This document shows, piece by piece, positions 19,137 to 27,304 of a stretch of 64,000 nt of DNA; positions within the stretch are counted from its first letter, which is position 1, and the number at the start of each line of letters is the position of its first letter. The position numbers were made by a program, and so were the translations under genes. Below the pieces are notes generated by a model. That model saw nothing but the letters and a program-made list of their open reading frames with translations. It made no database searches and was not told where the DNA came from. This DNA comes from Streptococcus sp. 29892 (GTDB taxonomy: Bacteria; Bacillota; Bacilli; Lactobacillales; Streptococcaceae): NCBI RefSeq assembly GCF_032594935.1, contig NZ_CP118734.1:214001-278000 (forward strand). The letters run 5' to 3'.

Positions 19137-19175
19137 AAAAAAAGCACTTGAAATCAATGATTTCGAGTGCTTTTT
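19137..19175. terminator. Bidirectional terminator between the Nudix gene and rpmG
   Basis: A 13-bp stem with GCACTTGAAATCA (19144-19156) and TGATTTCGAGTGC (19158-19170), one wobble. An A-run lies on the left and a T-run on the right, so it ends both converging units. Confidence 0.75.
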
Positions 19176-19183
19176 CAATTCAA

Positions 19184-19333
19184 TTATTTTACTTCAGTAA
19201 AAATAACGTGCTTACGCAATTTTGGTGAGTATTTTTTCAATTGAAGACGGTCTGGAGTGTTACGTTTGTTTTTTGAAGTAAGGTACAAACGCTCACCAGA
19301 TTCTTTGTGTTCAAGTGTAATATTTACGCGCAT
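19184..19333 (-). CDS. rpmG: 50S ribosomal protein L33
   Basis: A 49-residue protein beginning [18 protein letters not shown] and ending HVIFTEVK. It is a classic L33, here without the CxxC zinc pairs, so it is the zinc-independent form. GGGAGATACC precedes the ATG. It lies 15 bases downstream of rpmF and is co-transcribed with it. The zinc-free form matters because bacteria often keep a second, zinc-binding paralogue elsewhere. Confidence 0.95.
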   Translation of the reverse strand: MRVNITLEHKESGERLYLTSKNKRNTPDRLQLKKYSPKLRKHVIFTEVK

Positions 19334-19348
19334 GGTATCTCCCTTCTA

Positions 19349-19531
19349 TTATTCAGCTGAAGCAGCCTTAGCGATTTTACGTCCTTTGTAGTATCCTTTC
19401 AAAGATACACGGTGAGAACGTGAGTAATCTCCAGTAGTTTCATCAAATTTCACAGTTGGAGCTGCTACTTTATAGTGAGTACGACGTTTGTTTTTCTTCG
19501 CTTTTGAAGTGCGACGTGCAGGTACTGCCAT
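19349..19531 (-). CDS. rpmF: 50S ribosomal protein L32
   Basis: A 60-residue protein beginning [20 protein letters not shown], the invariant L32 N-terminus. The CxxC zinc motif of some L32 proteins is absent. GGAGGAAGAAA precedes the ATG. First gene of the rpmF-rpmG pair. Confidence 0.97.
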
Positions 19532-19805
19532 TTCTTTCTTCCTCCGTTAAATATAAGGGACAAGCCCTTTTTCAATCTAAAATAGTGCGTATGACTTTCG
19601 TCAACTTTAACAGTATAACAAAAGTTTTTTGTAAAGTAAAGTTACTTGACAGATTTTTTTTAAAAATTTTTGCCTCAAATGCTTCTAGCGAGCAGAATTC
19701 TCCGAACTTTGTTAAAATAGTCAAAAAAATGCAAAAAATACTTGACAGCATATATATAATGGTTGTAGGACAAGTTCCGATAATTCAAATATGAAGGAGA
19801 ACTGT

Positions 19806-20507
19806 ATGAAAACAGTTGGGAAGTTTTTCGCGAAAAAGTTGGCTAGCCTTTTGGTCTTGCTACTGGTTTTAGGTCTAGGCATTATCTGGTTTAGAAATAG
19901 TATTTTTGCCTGGTTTCAAGGGACCCACAAGGTTCAGTATGAATTTGTTATCAAGAAGTTTGAAGCGGAAAGCAAGCTAGTTGTGGCAGGAGCTGAGGTA
20001 GCAACCACTGCCAACCAGACCTTTGAAAACAATAAATTAGAAGAATGGCCAGACTGGACAGAGCCCCTTACCAAGCTCTTTGTTGGGCGGGAAATGTCTG
20101 TAGACATTCCTGTGCAGACGGAGTTCAAACTGGTCTTGGAAGGAATTGAGCAGTCAGATGTTCACATTCAACATAACACCTTGACATTCAAGCAGCCTGT
20201 CCTTGTCGAAGTTGATTCTCAACAGCATGGTCAAATCAAAATCAGCAATAATAGCAATGGTCTTGTCGATAAGGCGGTGGATGTATTTACTGCAGGGCAA
20301 AAGGCTCAGGAATTTTTAAATGATAAATCCCAAGAAGCCATATACAAGACAAGTGAGGATGTCTTGAATGATTCAGAACGTAAGGAAAAAGTCGCGGCTT
20401 TTGCAGAAACGGCTTTAGAAAACCTCCTCAATCTGAACTCCGAAGAAAAACTTGAGGTTGAGATAGAAGTGAGCGACTTGAATTTCCAGATTGTGGATAA
20501 GAAATAG
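19806..20507 (+). CDS. DUF4230-like membrane-anchored protein
   Basis: A 233-residue protein with one membrane segment near residues 12-33 and an extracytoplasmic remainder. The ATG at 19806 is chosen because AAGGAG lies eight bases before it; an ATG 15 bases earlier is itself next to the ribosome site. The body (KVQYEFVIKKFEAESKLVV ... FVGREMSVDIPVQTEFKLV) resembles DUF4230 proteins: a membrane anchor followed by a domain relating to self-association. The C-terminal third is Glu/Lys-rich and helical. Role unknown. Confidence 0.6.
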   Translation: MKTVGKFFAKKLASLLVLLLVLGLGIIWFRNSIFAWFQGTHKVQYEFVIKKFEAESKLVVAGAEVATTANQTFENNKLEEWPDWTEPLTKLFVGREMSVDIPVQTEFKLVLEGIEQSDVHIQHNTLTFKQPVLVEVDSQQHGQIKISNNSNGLVDKAVDVFTAGQKAQEFLNDKSQEAIYKTSEDVLNDSERKEKVAAFAETALENLLNLNSEEKLEVEIEVSDLNFQIVDKK

Positions 20508-20812
20508 TTTTTAAAACAAGGAGGCTGGGCTCAAGCCCAGCACCGCTTCTCAAAGTTAGTGTCAACATCTCAGCGCAGTGGTTGATTGGCAGATTTGTTC
20601 GTGTTTTACACTCCAAATCTGACCTATACGACTGATGCGAACTCTGTTCGCCCTATTCCCAACCTCCAACAGTCACTACTATGACTGTTGGGGCTACACG
20701 GGGGTGGGAGTGGAACAGTCTGGGGATAGACTGTTTCAGCTCAACAATTAGAAATAAGGACTTGTTGACGAACTCTTCTATGAATGGTCGAGTTCTTTCC
20801 CACTCCCTTTTT
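20508..20812. repeat. Hairpin-rich intergenic region, likely a repeat element, ending in a terminator
   Basis: No gene is seen in these 300 bases before hisS. They hold four hairpins: GCTGGGCT/AGCCCAGC (20524-20541), a perfect 10-bp stem CCAACAGTCA/TGACTGTTGG (20666-20691), AACAGTCT/AGACTGTT (20714-20735), and an outer pairing of GGGAGTGG (20706-20713) with CCACTCCC (20800-20807) followed by five Ts. The last is a plausible terminator for the upstream gene. The dense symmetry suggests a dispersed intergenic repeat; a genome-wide search would show whether it recurs. Confidence 0.45.
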
Positions 20813-20887
20813 GTCTGCTCTGCCATTTCCAAAAAAGATTAAAATATGATAAAATAAGGGGCAAGATATAGAGAAGTGAGAAGACCT

Positions 20888-22168
20888 ATGAAATTACAAA
20901 AACCAAAAGGAACCCAGGATTTATTACCACAGGATTCTGCCAAGTGGCAGTATGTGGAAAACTTCACCCGCAGCATTTTCAAGCAATACAATTATGCAGA
21001 AATTCGCACACCGATCTTCGAGCATTACGAGGTCATCAGTCGTTCGGTTGGCGACACCACGGATATTGTGACCAAGGAGATGTACGATTTCTATGACAAG
21101 GGGGACCGCCATATCACTCTTCGTCCAGAAGGCACGGCACCGGTTGTTCGCTCCTATGTAGAGAACAAGCTCTTTGCCCCAGAAGTGCAAAAGCCTGCTA
21201 AGTTCTACTACATGGGTCCAATGTTCCGTTACGAGCGCCCACAAGCTGGTCGTCTGCGCCAGTTCCACCAGATTGGTGTTGAGTGCTTTGGCTCTAGCAA
21301 CCCAGCAACAGATGTGGAAACCATTGCCATGGCTTATCACTTCTTTGGAGAGTTGGGTATCAGAGGTATCCGCCTCCACCTCAATAGTTTGGGTAATCCT
21401 GAGAGCCGTGCCGCTTATCGCCAGGCCTTGATTGACTACCTGACACCGCTCAAGGACCAGCTATCTAAGGATAGCCAGCGCCGTCTAGAAGAAAATCCCC
21501 TGCGTGTGTTGGATTCCAAGGAAAAAGAAGACAAGGTCGCTGTGGAAAACGCACCGTCTATCCTGGACTATCTGGACGAAGAAAGTACAGCCCACTTTGA
21601 AGCGGTCAAGTCTATGTTGGACAGCCTAGGTATTGCTTACACCATTGACACCAACATGGTACGCGGTCTGGACTACTACAACCACACTATTTTTGAGTTT
21701 ATGACAGAGGTTGGTGGCAATGACCTGACCATCTGTGCCGGTGGACGTTATGATGGATTGGTGACCTACTTTGGCGGACCAGAAACGCCAGCTTTTGGCT
21801 TTGGTATGGGGATTGAGCGCCTCATCCTCGTCCTTGAAAAGCAAGGCATTGACCTTCCTCTCGACACCCAGTTGGATGTCTACATCGCAGTTTTGGGTCA
21901 GGAAGCAAATGGCGGAGCGCTAGACTTGGTTCAAGCTATCCGCAAACAAGGTTTCCGAGCAGAGCGCGATTATCTGGACCGCAAGCTCAAGGCCCAGTTC
22001 AAGTCAGCAGATGTCTTTGGAGCCAAGACCATTATCACACTTGGTGGAAGCGAGCTGGAAAGCGGACAGGTTGTGGTAAAAAATAACCAGACTAGAAGTC
22101 AAGTTGAAACAAGCCTGGAAATCTTAAAAACAGATTTCGCAAGTATTTTAGAAAAATTAGAGAAGTAG
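20888..22168 (+). CDS. hisS: Histidyl-tRNA synthetase
   Basis: A 426-residue class II synthetase that charges tRNA-His. Motif 2 is [17 protein letters not shown] near residue 101. The histidine-specific [10 protein letters not shown] is near residue 262 and the motif 3 segment [11 protein letters not shown] is near 304. The anticodon-binding domain follows ([13 protein letters not shown] onward). The start at 20888 ([14 protein letters not shown]) matches the family start; an in-frame ATG four codons earlier would add MRRP. GAGAAGTGAGAAG precedes it. No aspS follows, only a terminator. Confidence 0.97.
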   Translation: MKLQKPKGTQDLLPQDSAKWQYVENFTRSIFKQYNYAEIRTPIFEHYEVISRSVGDTTDIVTKEMYDFYDKGDRHITLRPEGTAPVVRSYVENKLFAPEVQKPAKFYYMGPMFRYERPQAGRLRQFHQIGVECFGSSNPATDVETIAMAYHFFGELGIRGIRLHLNSLGNPESRAAYRQALIDYLTPLKDQLSKDSQRRLEENPLRVLDSKEKEDKVAVENAPSILDYLDEESTAHFEAVKSMLDSLGIAYTIDTNMVRGLDYYNHTIFEFMTEVGGNDLTICAGGRYDGLVTYFGGPETPAFGFGMGIERLILVLEKQGIDLPLDTQLDVYIAVLGQEANGGALDLVQAIRKQGFRAERDYLDRKLKAQFKSADVFGAKTIITLGGSELESGQVVVKNNQTRSQVETSLEILKTDFASILEKLEK

Positions 22169-22190
22169 TAGCGAGGGCTACTACTTTTTT
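22164..22190 (+). terminator. hisS terminator
   Basis: A 9-bp perfect stem AGTAGTAGC (22164-22172)/GCTACTACT (22177-22185) with a six-T run. It overlaps the stop codon. Confidence 0.85.
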
Positions 22191-22202
22191 CTGGTTCTAA
22201 AA

Positions 22203-22233
22203 GCAAAAAAGAAGCGACAATTGGGTCGCTTCT
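22203..22233 (-). terminator. adhP terminator
   Basis: On the minus strand GAAGCGAC (22232-22225) pairs with GTCGCTTC (22218-22211), followed by a T-run (complement of 22205-22210). Confidence 0.75.
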
Positions 22234-22252
22234 AACTTTAGTAGAGTAGAAA

Positions 22253-23278
22253 TTAGTGACTGTGGCAGAAGTCAAGTACCATACGGCCTTGGATAGTACC
22301 GGCAGCCATTTCATCAAAGACGGCTTCTGCATCTTCTACAGGGCGTTTTTGAACAACCGGAACAACTAGGCCTAGAGCACCGAAGTGGAAGGCTTCTTCT
22401 AGGTCTTTACGAGTACCAACTAGAGAGCCGACAACCTTGATACCGTCTAGTACTGTTTTGACAATGCTGAGGTCCATGTATTCAGATGGAAGTCCGACTG
22501 CAACCACATAACCGCCTGCACGAACGCTGTCAATAGCCTGGTTGAAGGCAACCTTAGAAACAGCCGTTACGACAGTTGAGTGAGCACCGCCGCCAGTTAC
22601 TTCCTTGATATAGCCAGGCACGTCTTCCACTTCAAGACCATTGATGATGACATCTGCACCGACTTCCTTGGCTAATTCCAATTTGTCATTATTGATATCT
22701 ACAGCGATAACGTGGGCATTGAACACTTTCTTAGCGTATTGGACTGCAAGGTTGCCTAGTCCACCAGCACCGTAAATGACAATCCATTGACCTGGTTCTA
22801 GGTGTGCTTCCTTAATAGCTTTATAACAAGTAACGCCCGCACAAGTGATAGAACTTGCTTGAGCTGGATCAAGACCTTCTGGAACTTTTACCGCATAGTC
22901 AGCTGTTACGATACATTGCTCAGCCATACCACCGTCAACAGAGTAGCCTGCATTTTTTACAGTACGGCAGAGGGTTTCACGGCCAGTAGTACAGTATTCG
23001 CAAGTACCACAACCTTGGAAGAACCAAGCAACGCTGACACGGTCGCCGACCTTCAGGCTAGTCACATCAGGGGCAATTTCAGTTACGACACCAATCCCTT
23101 CATGCCCAAGAACACGGCCAGGGACCTTGCCAAAATCACCTTGAGCAACGTGTAGGTCAGTATGGCAGACACCACAATATTCAATCTGAACCAGAGCTTC
23201 GCCAGTTTCAAGTGGACGAAGTTCTTTTTCAACAACGACAACACCAGTAGATTCTGGATTAACGACAACTGCTTTCAT
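22253..23278 (-). CDS. adhP: Zinc-dependent alcohol dehydrogenase
   Basis: A 341-residue medium-chain dehydrogenase that reduces acetaldehyde to ethanol with NADH. The catalytic zinc ligands are visible: C35 in CGVCHTD and H59-E60 in GHEG. The structural zinc cysteines are C90, C93, C96 and C104. The NAD-binding turn [11 protein letters not shown] is near residue 170. GGAGG precedes the ATG. It is divergent from adhE over a 443-base regulatory region. A Rex-like site covers its -10 box, consistent with control by the NADH/NAD ratio. Confidence 0.93.
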   Translation of the reverse strand: MKAVVVNPESTGVVVVEKELRPLETGEALVQIEYCGVCHTDLHVAQGDFGKVPGRVLGHEGIGVVTEIAPDVTSLKVGDRVSVAWFFQGCGTCEYCTTGRETLCRTVKNAGYSVDGGMAEQCIVTADYAVKVPEGLDPAQASSITCAGVTCYKAIKEAHLEPGQWIVIYGAGGLGNLAVQYAKKVFNAHVIAVDINNDKLELAKEVGADVIINGLEVEDVPGYIKEVTGGGAHSTVVTAVSKVAFNQAIDSVRAGGYVVAVGLPSEYMDLSIVKTVLDGIKVVGSLVGTRKDLEEAFHFGALGLVVPVVQKRPVEDAEAVFDEMAAGTIQGRMVLDFCHSH

Positions 23279-23335
23279 GGCAGACCTCCTATTTATTGTA
23301 GCACATTTTTTGAATGTGTTAATATAGATATTTTC

Positions 23336-23370
23336 TTGTTAATAATATCACATAAAACAAGAAAATGCAA
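23336..23370 (-). promoter_or_regulatory. adhP promoter overlapped by a Rex-like site
   Basis: On the minus strand TTGCAT (23370-23365), a 17-bp spacer and TATTAT (23347-23342). TTGTTAATAATATCACAT (23336-23353), three mismatches from TTGTGAA-N4-TTCACAA, covers the -10. Confidence 0.6.
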
Positions 23371-23453
23371 GTAAATCAGAAGAGAGGGCTGTGTATCTGC
23401 TTTTGAAAACAATCAGATAATTACTGAAATTTTTTCATAAAAAGCCATTTACT

Positions 23454-23467
23454 TGTAAGCGTTTTCT
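23454..23467. promoter_or_regulatory. CcpA cre site 1 in the adhP-adhE region
   Basis: TGTAAGCGTTTTCT matches the relaxed Gram-positive cre consensus TGWAARCGYTWNCW at every position. It lies about 110 bases from the adhP start and about 215 from that of adhE. Confidence 0.7.
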
Positions 23468-23585
23468 TGTTAAAATAGAAACCAAGGGGGTTAGTTGTTA
23501 GATTTTTATGTCCTAGGTTTATTTTTGAAGCTGTTAACAGATAAATTTCAGAAAGTTTTCTGAAATGTACTCCAGATAAACAAAA

Positions 23586-23599
23586 AGAAAGCGTTTTCA
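23586..23599. promoter_or_regulatory. CcpA cre site 2 upstream of adhE
   Basis: AGAAAGCGTTTTCA differs from the cre consensus only at the first base. It lies about 55 bases upstream of the adhE -35. Confidence 0.65.
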
Positions 23600-23640
23600 A
23601 AAATAAAACAGAAAAAATGTGAAAAAAATAACAAATTCTC

Positions 23641-23691
23641 TTTACAAATAAAATAAAAAGTTGTAGAATAAGATTGTGAAAAAATTAACAA
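23641..23691 (+). promoter_or_regulatory. adhE promoter with Rex operator at the transcription start
   Basis: TTTACA (23641-23646), a 17-bp spacer and TAGAAT (23664-23669). The Rex-type site TTGTGAAAAAATTAACAA (23674-23691) has one mismatch from TTGTGAA-N4-TTCACAA and covers the expected start. Confidence 0.8.
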
Positions 23692-23721
23692 AATGTTAAT
23701 AAGAAAATTTGGAGGAACACA

Positions 23722-26373
23722 ATGGCTGATAAAAAAGTTGTATCACCAGAAGAAAAATTAGCAGAAGCTCGCAAGCACGTTGATGAGCTTGTTCAAAAAG
23801 GTTTGGTTGCTCTTGATGAGTTCCGCAAACTTGGTCAAGAAGAGGTAGACTACATTGTAGCTAAGGCTTCGGTAGCTGCTCTCGACAAGCACGGTGAACT
23901 GGCAATGCACGCTTTTGAAGAAACCAAACGTGGTGTATTCGAAGATAAGGCAACTAAAAACTTGTTTGCCTGCGAGCACGTTGTTAACAATATGCGCCAT
24001 ACAAAAACAGTTGGTGTCATCGAAGAAGATGATGTAACCGGCTTGACCTTGATTGCTGAGCCAGTTGGTGTTATCTGTGGTATCACTCCAACGACTAACC
24101 CAACGTCAACAGCTATTTTTAAAGCCTTGATTGCTTTGAAAACACGTAACCCTATCGTCTTTGCCTTCCATCCATCTGCTCAAGAGTCTTCAGCTCACGC
24201 AGCGCGTGTTGTCTATGAAGCAGCTGTGGCAGCTGGTGCTCCAGAAAACTGTATCCAGTGGGTAACAAAACCATCTATGGAAGCAACTTCTGAATTGATG
24301 AAGCACGACGGTATTGCGACAATCCTTGCAACGGGTGGTAACGCCATGGTGCGTGCAGCTTACTCTTGTGGTAAACCAGCTCTTGGTGTAGGTGCCGGTA
24401 ACGTTCCTGCCTATGTTGAAAAATCTGCAAACATCCGTCAAGCTGCTCATGATATCGTGATGTCTAAGTCATTTGACAACGGTATGGTCTGCGCGTCAGA
24501 GCAAGCAGTGATCATTGATAAGGAAGTGTATGACGAATTTGTAGCTGAGTTCAAATCTTACAAAACTTACTTTGTTAATAAGAAAGAAAAAGCCCTACTT
24601 GAAGAGTACTGCTTCGGTGTAAAAGCCAACAGCAAGAACTGTGCAGAAGGCAAATTGAATGCGGACATCGTAGGTCGTCCAGCTGCATGGATTGCTGAAC
24701 AAGCTGGTTTCTCAGTTCCAGAAGGTACTAACATCTTGGCAGCTGAAGTTACTGAAATCGGTGAAAAAGAGCCATTGACTCGTGAGAAATTGTCACCAGT
24801 TATTGCAGTATTGAAAGTTGAAGGCCGTGAAGAAGGCCTGGCAGCAGCTCGTCAAATGGTTGAATTCCACGGTCTAGGTCACTCAGCAGCTATCCATACA
24901 GAAGATGCTGAATTGGCCAAAGAATTTGGTACAATCGTACGTGCGATTCGTGTTATTTGGAACTCTCCATCTACTTTCGGTGGTATCGGTGATGTTTACA
25001 ATGCCTTCTTGCCATCATTGACACTTGGTTGTGGTTCTTATGGACGTAACTCAATCAGTGATAACGTAAGTGCGATGAACTTGCTCAACATCAAGAAAGT
25101 AGGAAGACGTAGAAATAATATGCAATGGTTTAAAGTTCCTTCTAAAACATACTTCGAACGTGATTCTATCCAATACCTCCAAAAATGTCGTGACGTTGAA
25201 CGTGTGATGATCGTTACGGACCATGCCATGGTAGAACTTGGTTTCTTGGATCGTATTATTGAACAATTGGATCTTCGTCGTAATAAAGTGGTTTACCAAA
25301 TCTTCTCAGACGTTGAACCAGATCCAGATATCACAACAGTTTATAAAGGTACAGAATTGATGCGTACCTTCAAACCAGATACAATCATCGCACTCGGTGG
25401 TGGTTCACCAATGGATGCTGCCAAAGTTATGTGGCTCTTCTACGAGCAACCAACAGTTGACTTCCATGACCTTGTTCAAAAATTCATGGACATCCGTAAA
25501 CGTGCCTTCAAGTTCCCAGAACTTGGTAAGAAATCTAAGTTTATCGCGATTCCAACAACATCTGGTACAGGTTCAGAAGTAACACCATTTGCTGTAATTT
25601 CTGATAAGGCAAACAACCGCAAGTACCCAATTGCTGACTACTCATTGACGCCAACTGTGGCAATTGTTGACCCAGCTCTTGTATTGACAGTACCTGCCCA
25701 TGTTACTGCCGATACTGGTATGGACGTATTGACCCACGCAACAGAAGCATATGTATCAACAGTAGCAAACGACTTCACAGACGGTCTTGCGCTTCAAGCT
25801 ATTAAACTTGTCTTTGAAAACCTTGAAAGCTCAGTGAAGAATGCTGACTTCCACTCACGTGAGAAAATGCATAATGCTTCGACTATTGCAGGTATGGCCT
25901 TCGCCAACGCCTTCTTGGGTATTTCACACTCAATGGCCCACAAGATTGGTGGACGTTTCCACACAGTTCACGGTCGTACAAACGCTATCTTGCTTCCATA
26001 CGTTATCCGCTACAACGGTACTCGTCCAGCTAAGACAGCTACATGGCCGAAGTACAACTACTACAAAGCCGATGAGAAATACCAAGACATCGCGAAAATG
26101 CTAGGACTTCCAGCTTCAACACCAGAGGAAGGTGTTGCTTCATACGCACAAGCTGTTTATGACCTCGGTGAGCGTATCGGTATCCAAATGAACTTGAAAG
26201 CGCAAGGTGTGGACGAGAAAGAACTAAAAGAATATTCTCGTGAATTGGCTCTCCTTGCCTACGAAGACCAATGTACACCAGCTAACCCTCGTCTAGCAAT
26301 GGTTGATCATATGCAAGAAATTATTGAGGATGCGTATTATGGCTACAAAGAACGTCCAGGCCGTTTGAAATAA
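23722..26373 (+). CDS. adhE: Bifunctional acetaldehyde-CoA / alcohol dehydrogenase
   Basis: An 883-residue fusion that turns acetyl-CoA into ethanol in two NADH-dependent steps during mixed-acid fermentation. The N-terminal aldehyde-dehydrogenase half carries the catalytic cysteine C257 in NGMVCASEQ. The C-terminal iron-dependent alcohol-dehydrogenase half carries GGGSPMDAAK near residue 560 and the metal-site histidines in GISHSMAHKIGGRFHTVHG. Such enzymes assemble into spirosomes. GGAGGAACACA precedes the ATG. Promoter, Rex site and two cre sites lie upstream. Codon use is strongly biased, as for a highly expressed gene. Confidence 0.97.
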   Translation: MADKKVVSPEEKLAEARKHVDELVQKGLVALDEFRKLGQEEVDYIVAKASVAALDKHGELAMHAFEETKRGVFEDKATKNLFACEHVVNNMRHTKTVGVIEEDDVTGLTLIAEPVGVICGITPTTNPTSTAIFKALIALKTRNPIVFAFHPSAQESSAHAARVVYEAAVAAGAPENCIQWVTKPSMEATSELMKHDGIATILATGGNAMVRAAYSCGKPALGVGAGNVPAYVEKSANIRQAAHDIVMSKSFDNGMVCASEQAVIIDKEVYDEFVAEFKSYKTYFVNKKEKALLEEYCFGVKANSKNCAEGKLNADIVGRPAAWIAEQAGFSVPEGTNILAAEVTEIGEKEPLTREKLSPVIAVLKVEGREEGLAAARQMVEFHGLGHSAAIHTEDAELAKEFGTIVRAIRVIWNSPSTFGGIGDVYNAFLPSLTLGCGSYGRNSISDNVSAMNLLNIKKVGRRRNNMQWFKVPSKTYFERDSIQYLQKCRDVERVMIVTDHAMVELGFLDRIIEQLDLRRNKVVYQIFSDVEPDPDITTVYKGTELMRTFKPDTIIALGGGSPMDAAKVMWLFYEQPTVDFHDLVQKFMDIRKRAFKFPELGKKSKFIAIPTTSGTGSEVTPFAVISDKANNRKYPIADYSLTPTVAIVDPALVLTVPAHVTADTGMDVLTHATEAYVSTVANDFTDGLALQAIKLVFENLESSVKNADFHSREKMHNASTIAGMAFANAFLGISHSMAHKIGGRFHTVHGRTNAILLPYVIRYNGTRPAKTATWPKYNYYKADEKYQDIAKMLGLPASTPEEGVASYAQAVYDLGERIGIQMNLKAQGVDEKELKEYSRELALLAYEDQCTPANPRLAMVDHMQEIIEDAYYGYKERPGRLK

Positions 26374-26461
26374 TTTTTCCGTCGAGCCTCTGCGTTGGCT
26401 TGGCTAGGTGAACTTGAGTTCAACCGTCGTCTTCGCCGCCTAGACTCTCTTAGGAAAAATT
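26372..26461. repeat. RUP-like inverted-repeat element abutting the adhE stop codon
   Basis: About 90 bp bounded by AATTTTTCC (26372-26380) and GGAAAAATT (26453-26461). The internal palindrome TGAACT-TG-AGTTCA is followed by a CGTC...CCTAG segment shared with the element at 52558. The left end includes the last two bases of the adhE stop codon. Confidence 0.5.
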
Positions 26462-26552
26462 GATTTCAAAATGAACATGTAAGTGTTTGTTACACAAATC
26501 ATTTCTTAATAATCCTTATATAAACAATTGGACTAGCCTCCAAAACTTTCTC

Positions 26553-26586
26553 AAACACCAGCTTACGTGAGTAGGTTGGTGTTTTT
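26553..26586 (+). terminator. Terminator downstream of adhE
   Basis: AAACACCA (26553-26560) pairs with TGGTGTTT (26577-26584), with an inner TTAC/GTAG(A)-like pairing, then further Ts. Confidence 0.5.
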
Positions 26587-26646
26587 GTCACTATTGAAGC
26601 TATAAATCTATTTTGATATACTGTTAAAGAAGATAGGAGGACTAGT

Positions 26647-27185
26647 ATGGTAGCAGGAATTATTTTTGATATGGATGGTGTCATTGTTGATACAGATTAT
26701 ATTGATTTTCAAATACTAACCCAATTTATTTGTAGTTTGACGAACGGAAGTGTAGAGTTGAGTGAGGAAGAGGCTGGTTTATTAGTGGGATCTTCCTATA
26801 CTAGCCTCCACAAAACAATCAAATACTTATCCGAGACAAATTTGGATTTATCACCGGTTGCCAGTCAATTAGAGAAATTATAGAGGCTTGTGGAATTGCT
26901 CATTATTTTGATGCTATTGTGAGTGGAGAAGATTTTGAGGAAAGTAAGCCTAATCCTGCGATTTATCATGCTACCTTAAAAAGATTAAATCTCACTCCTG
27001 ACAAAGCTGTTGTTATTGAGGACTCGGTTTATGGTATTCAGGTTGCTCAATCAGCGGGTATAACTGTTATCGGTTATTTAGAAACGAGGCTTCCTGTTGA
27101 TCAAAGTAAGGCAGACTATATTGAGTCGGATATGGTTGGGATTTTGTCACGGATAAAAAGATTAGAAAAAGAAGGGTTAAACTAG
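26647..27185 (+). pseudogene. Broken beta-phosphoglucomutase-like HAD phosphatase
   Basis: The first 78 codons (MVAGIIFDMDGVIVDTD, motif I with Asp8/Asp10) read in one frame and stop at 26883. The rest (REIIEACGIAHYFDAIVSGEDFEESKPNPAIYH and VIEDSVYGIQVAQSAG, motifs III and IV) reads in another frame, usable from about 26865 to 27185. The total is about 179 codons against roughly 215 for the family. The missing part is the end of the cap domain before the VASS-type motif II, so both a deletion and a frameshift are present. AGGAGG precedes the original start. A fragment of the C-terminal half could be made from a GTG at 26919, but would lack the nucleophile. Confidence 0.8.
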
Positions 27186-27210
27186 AATCTGTTTAAATTG
27201 CTCTTCACCA

Positions 27211-27235
27211 AAGCCGGACAGATGTTCGGTTTTTT
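27211..27235 (+). terminator. Terminator upstream of thrC
   Basis: AAGCCGGAC (27211-27219) pairs with GTTCGGTTT (27224-27232) with two G-T pairs, then further Ts. Confidence 0.6.
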
Positions 27236-27248
27236 GTCTTATCTTCCC

Positions 27249-27274
27249 AATTTTCTGTCAATTTATGGTAGAAT
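27249..27274 (+). promoter_or_regulatory. thrC promoter with CodY-like box
   Basis: The extended -10 is TGGTAGAAT, with TAGAAT at 27269-27274. AATTTTCTGTCAATT (27249-27263) differs from the CodY consensus AATTTTCWGAAAATT at two positions and lies in the spacer region directly upstream of the -10. Confidence 0.6.
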
Positions 27275-27304
27275 AGAAAAAATAGATTTTTTACGAGGGA
27301 TACT

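Noticed and set aside
19742..19760. TTGACA followed by TATAAT upstream of the DUF4230-like gene
   Set aside because: The two boxes are only seven bases apart, so they cannot form one promoter; TATAAT may act with another -35.
20508..20887. T-box riboswitch before hisS
   Set aside because: Hairpins are present but the conserved T-box sequence and specifier loop are not.
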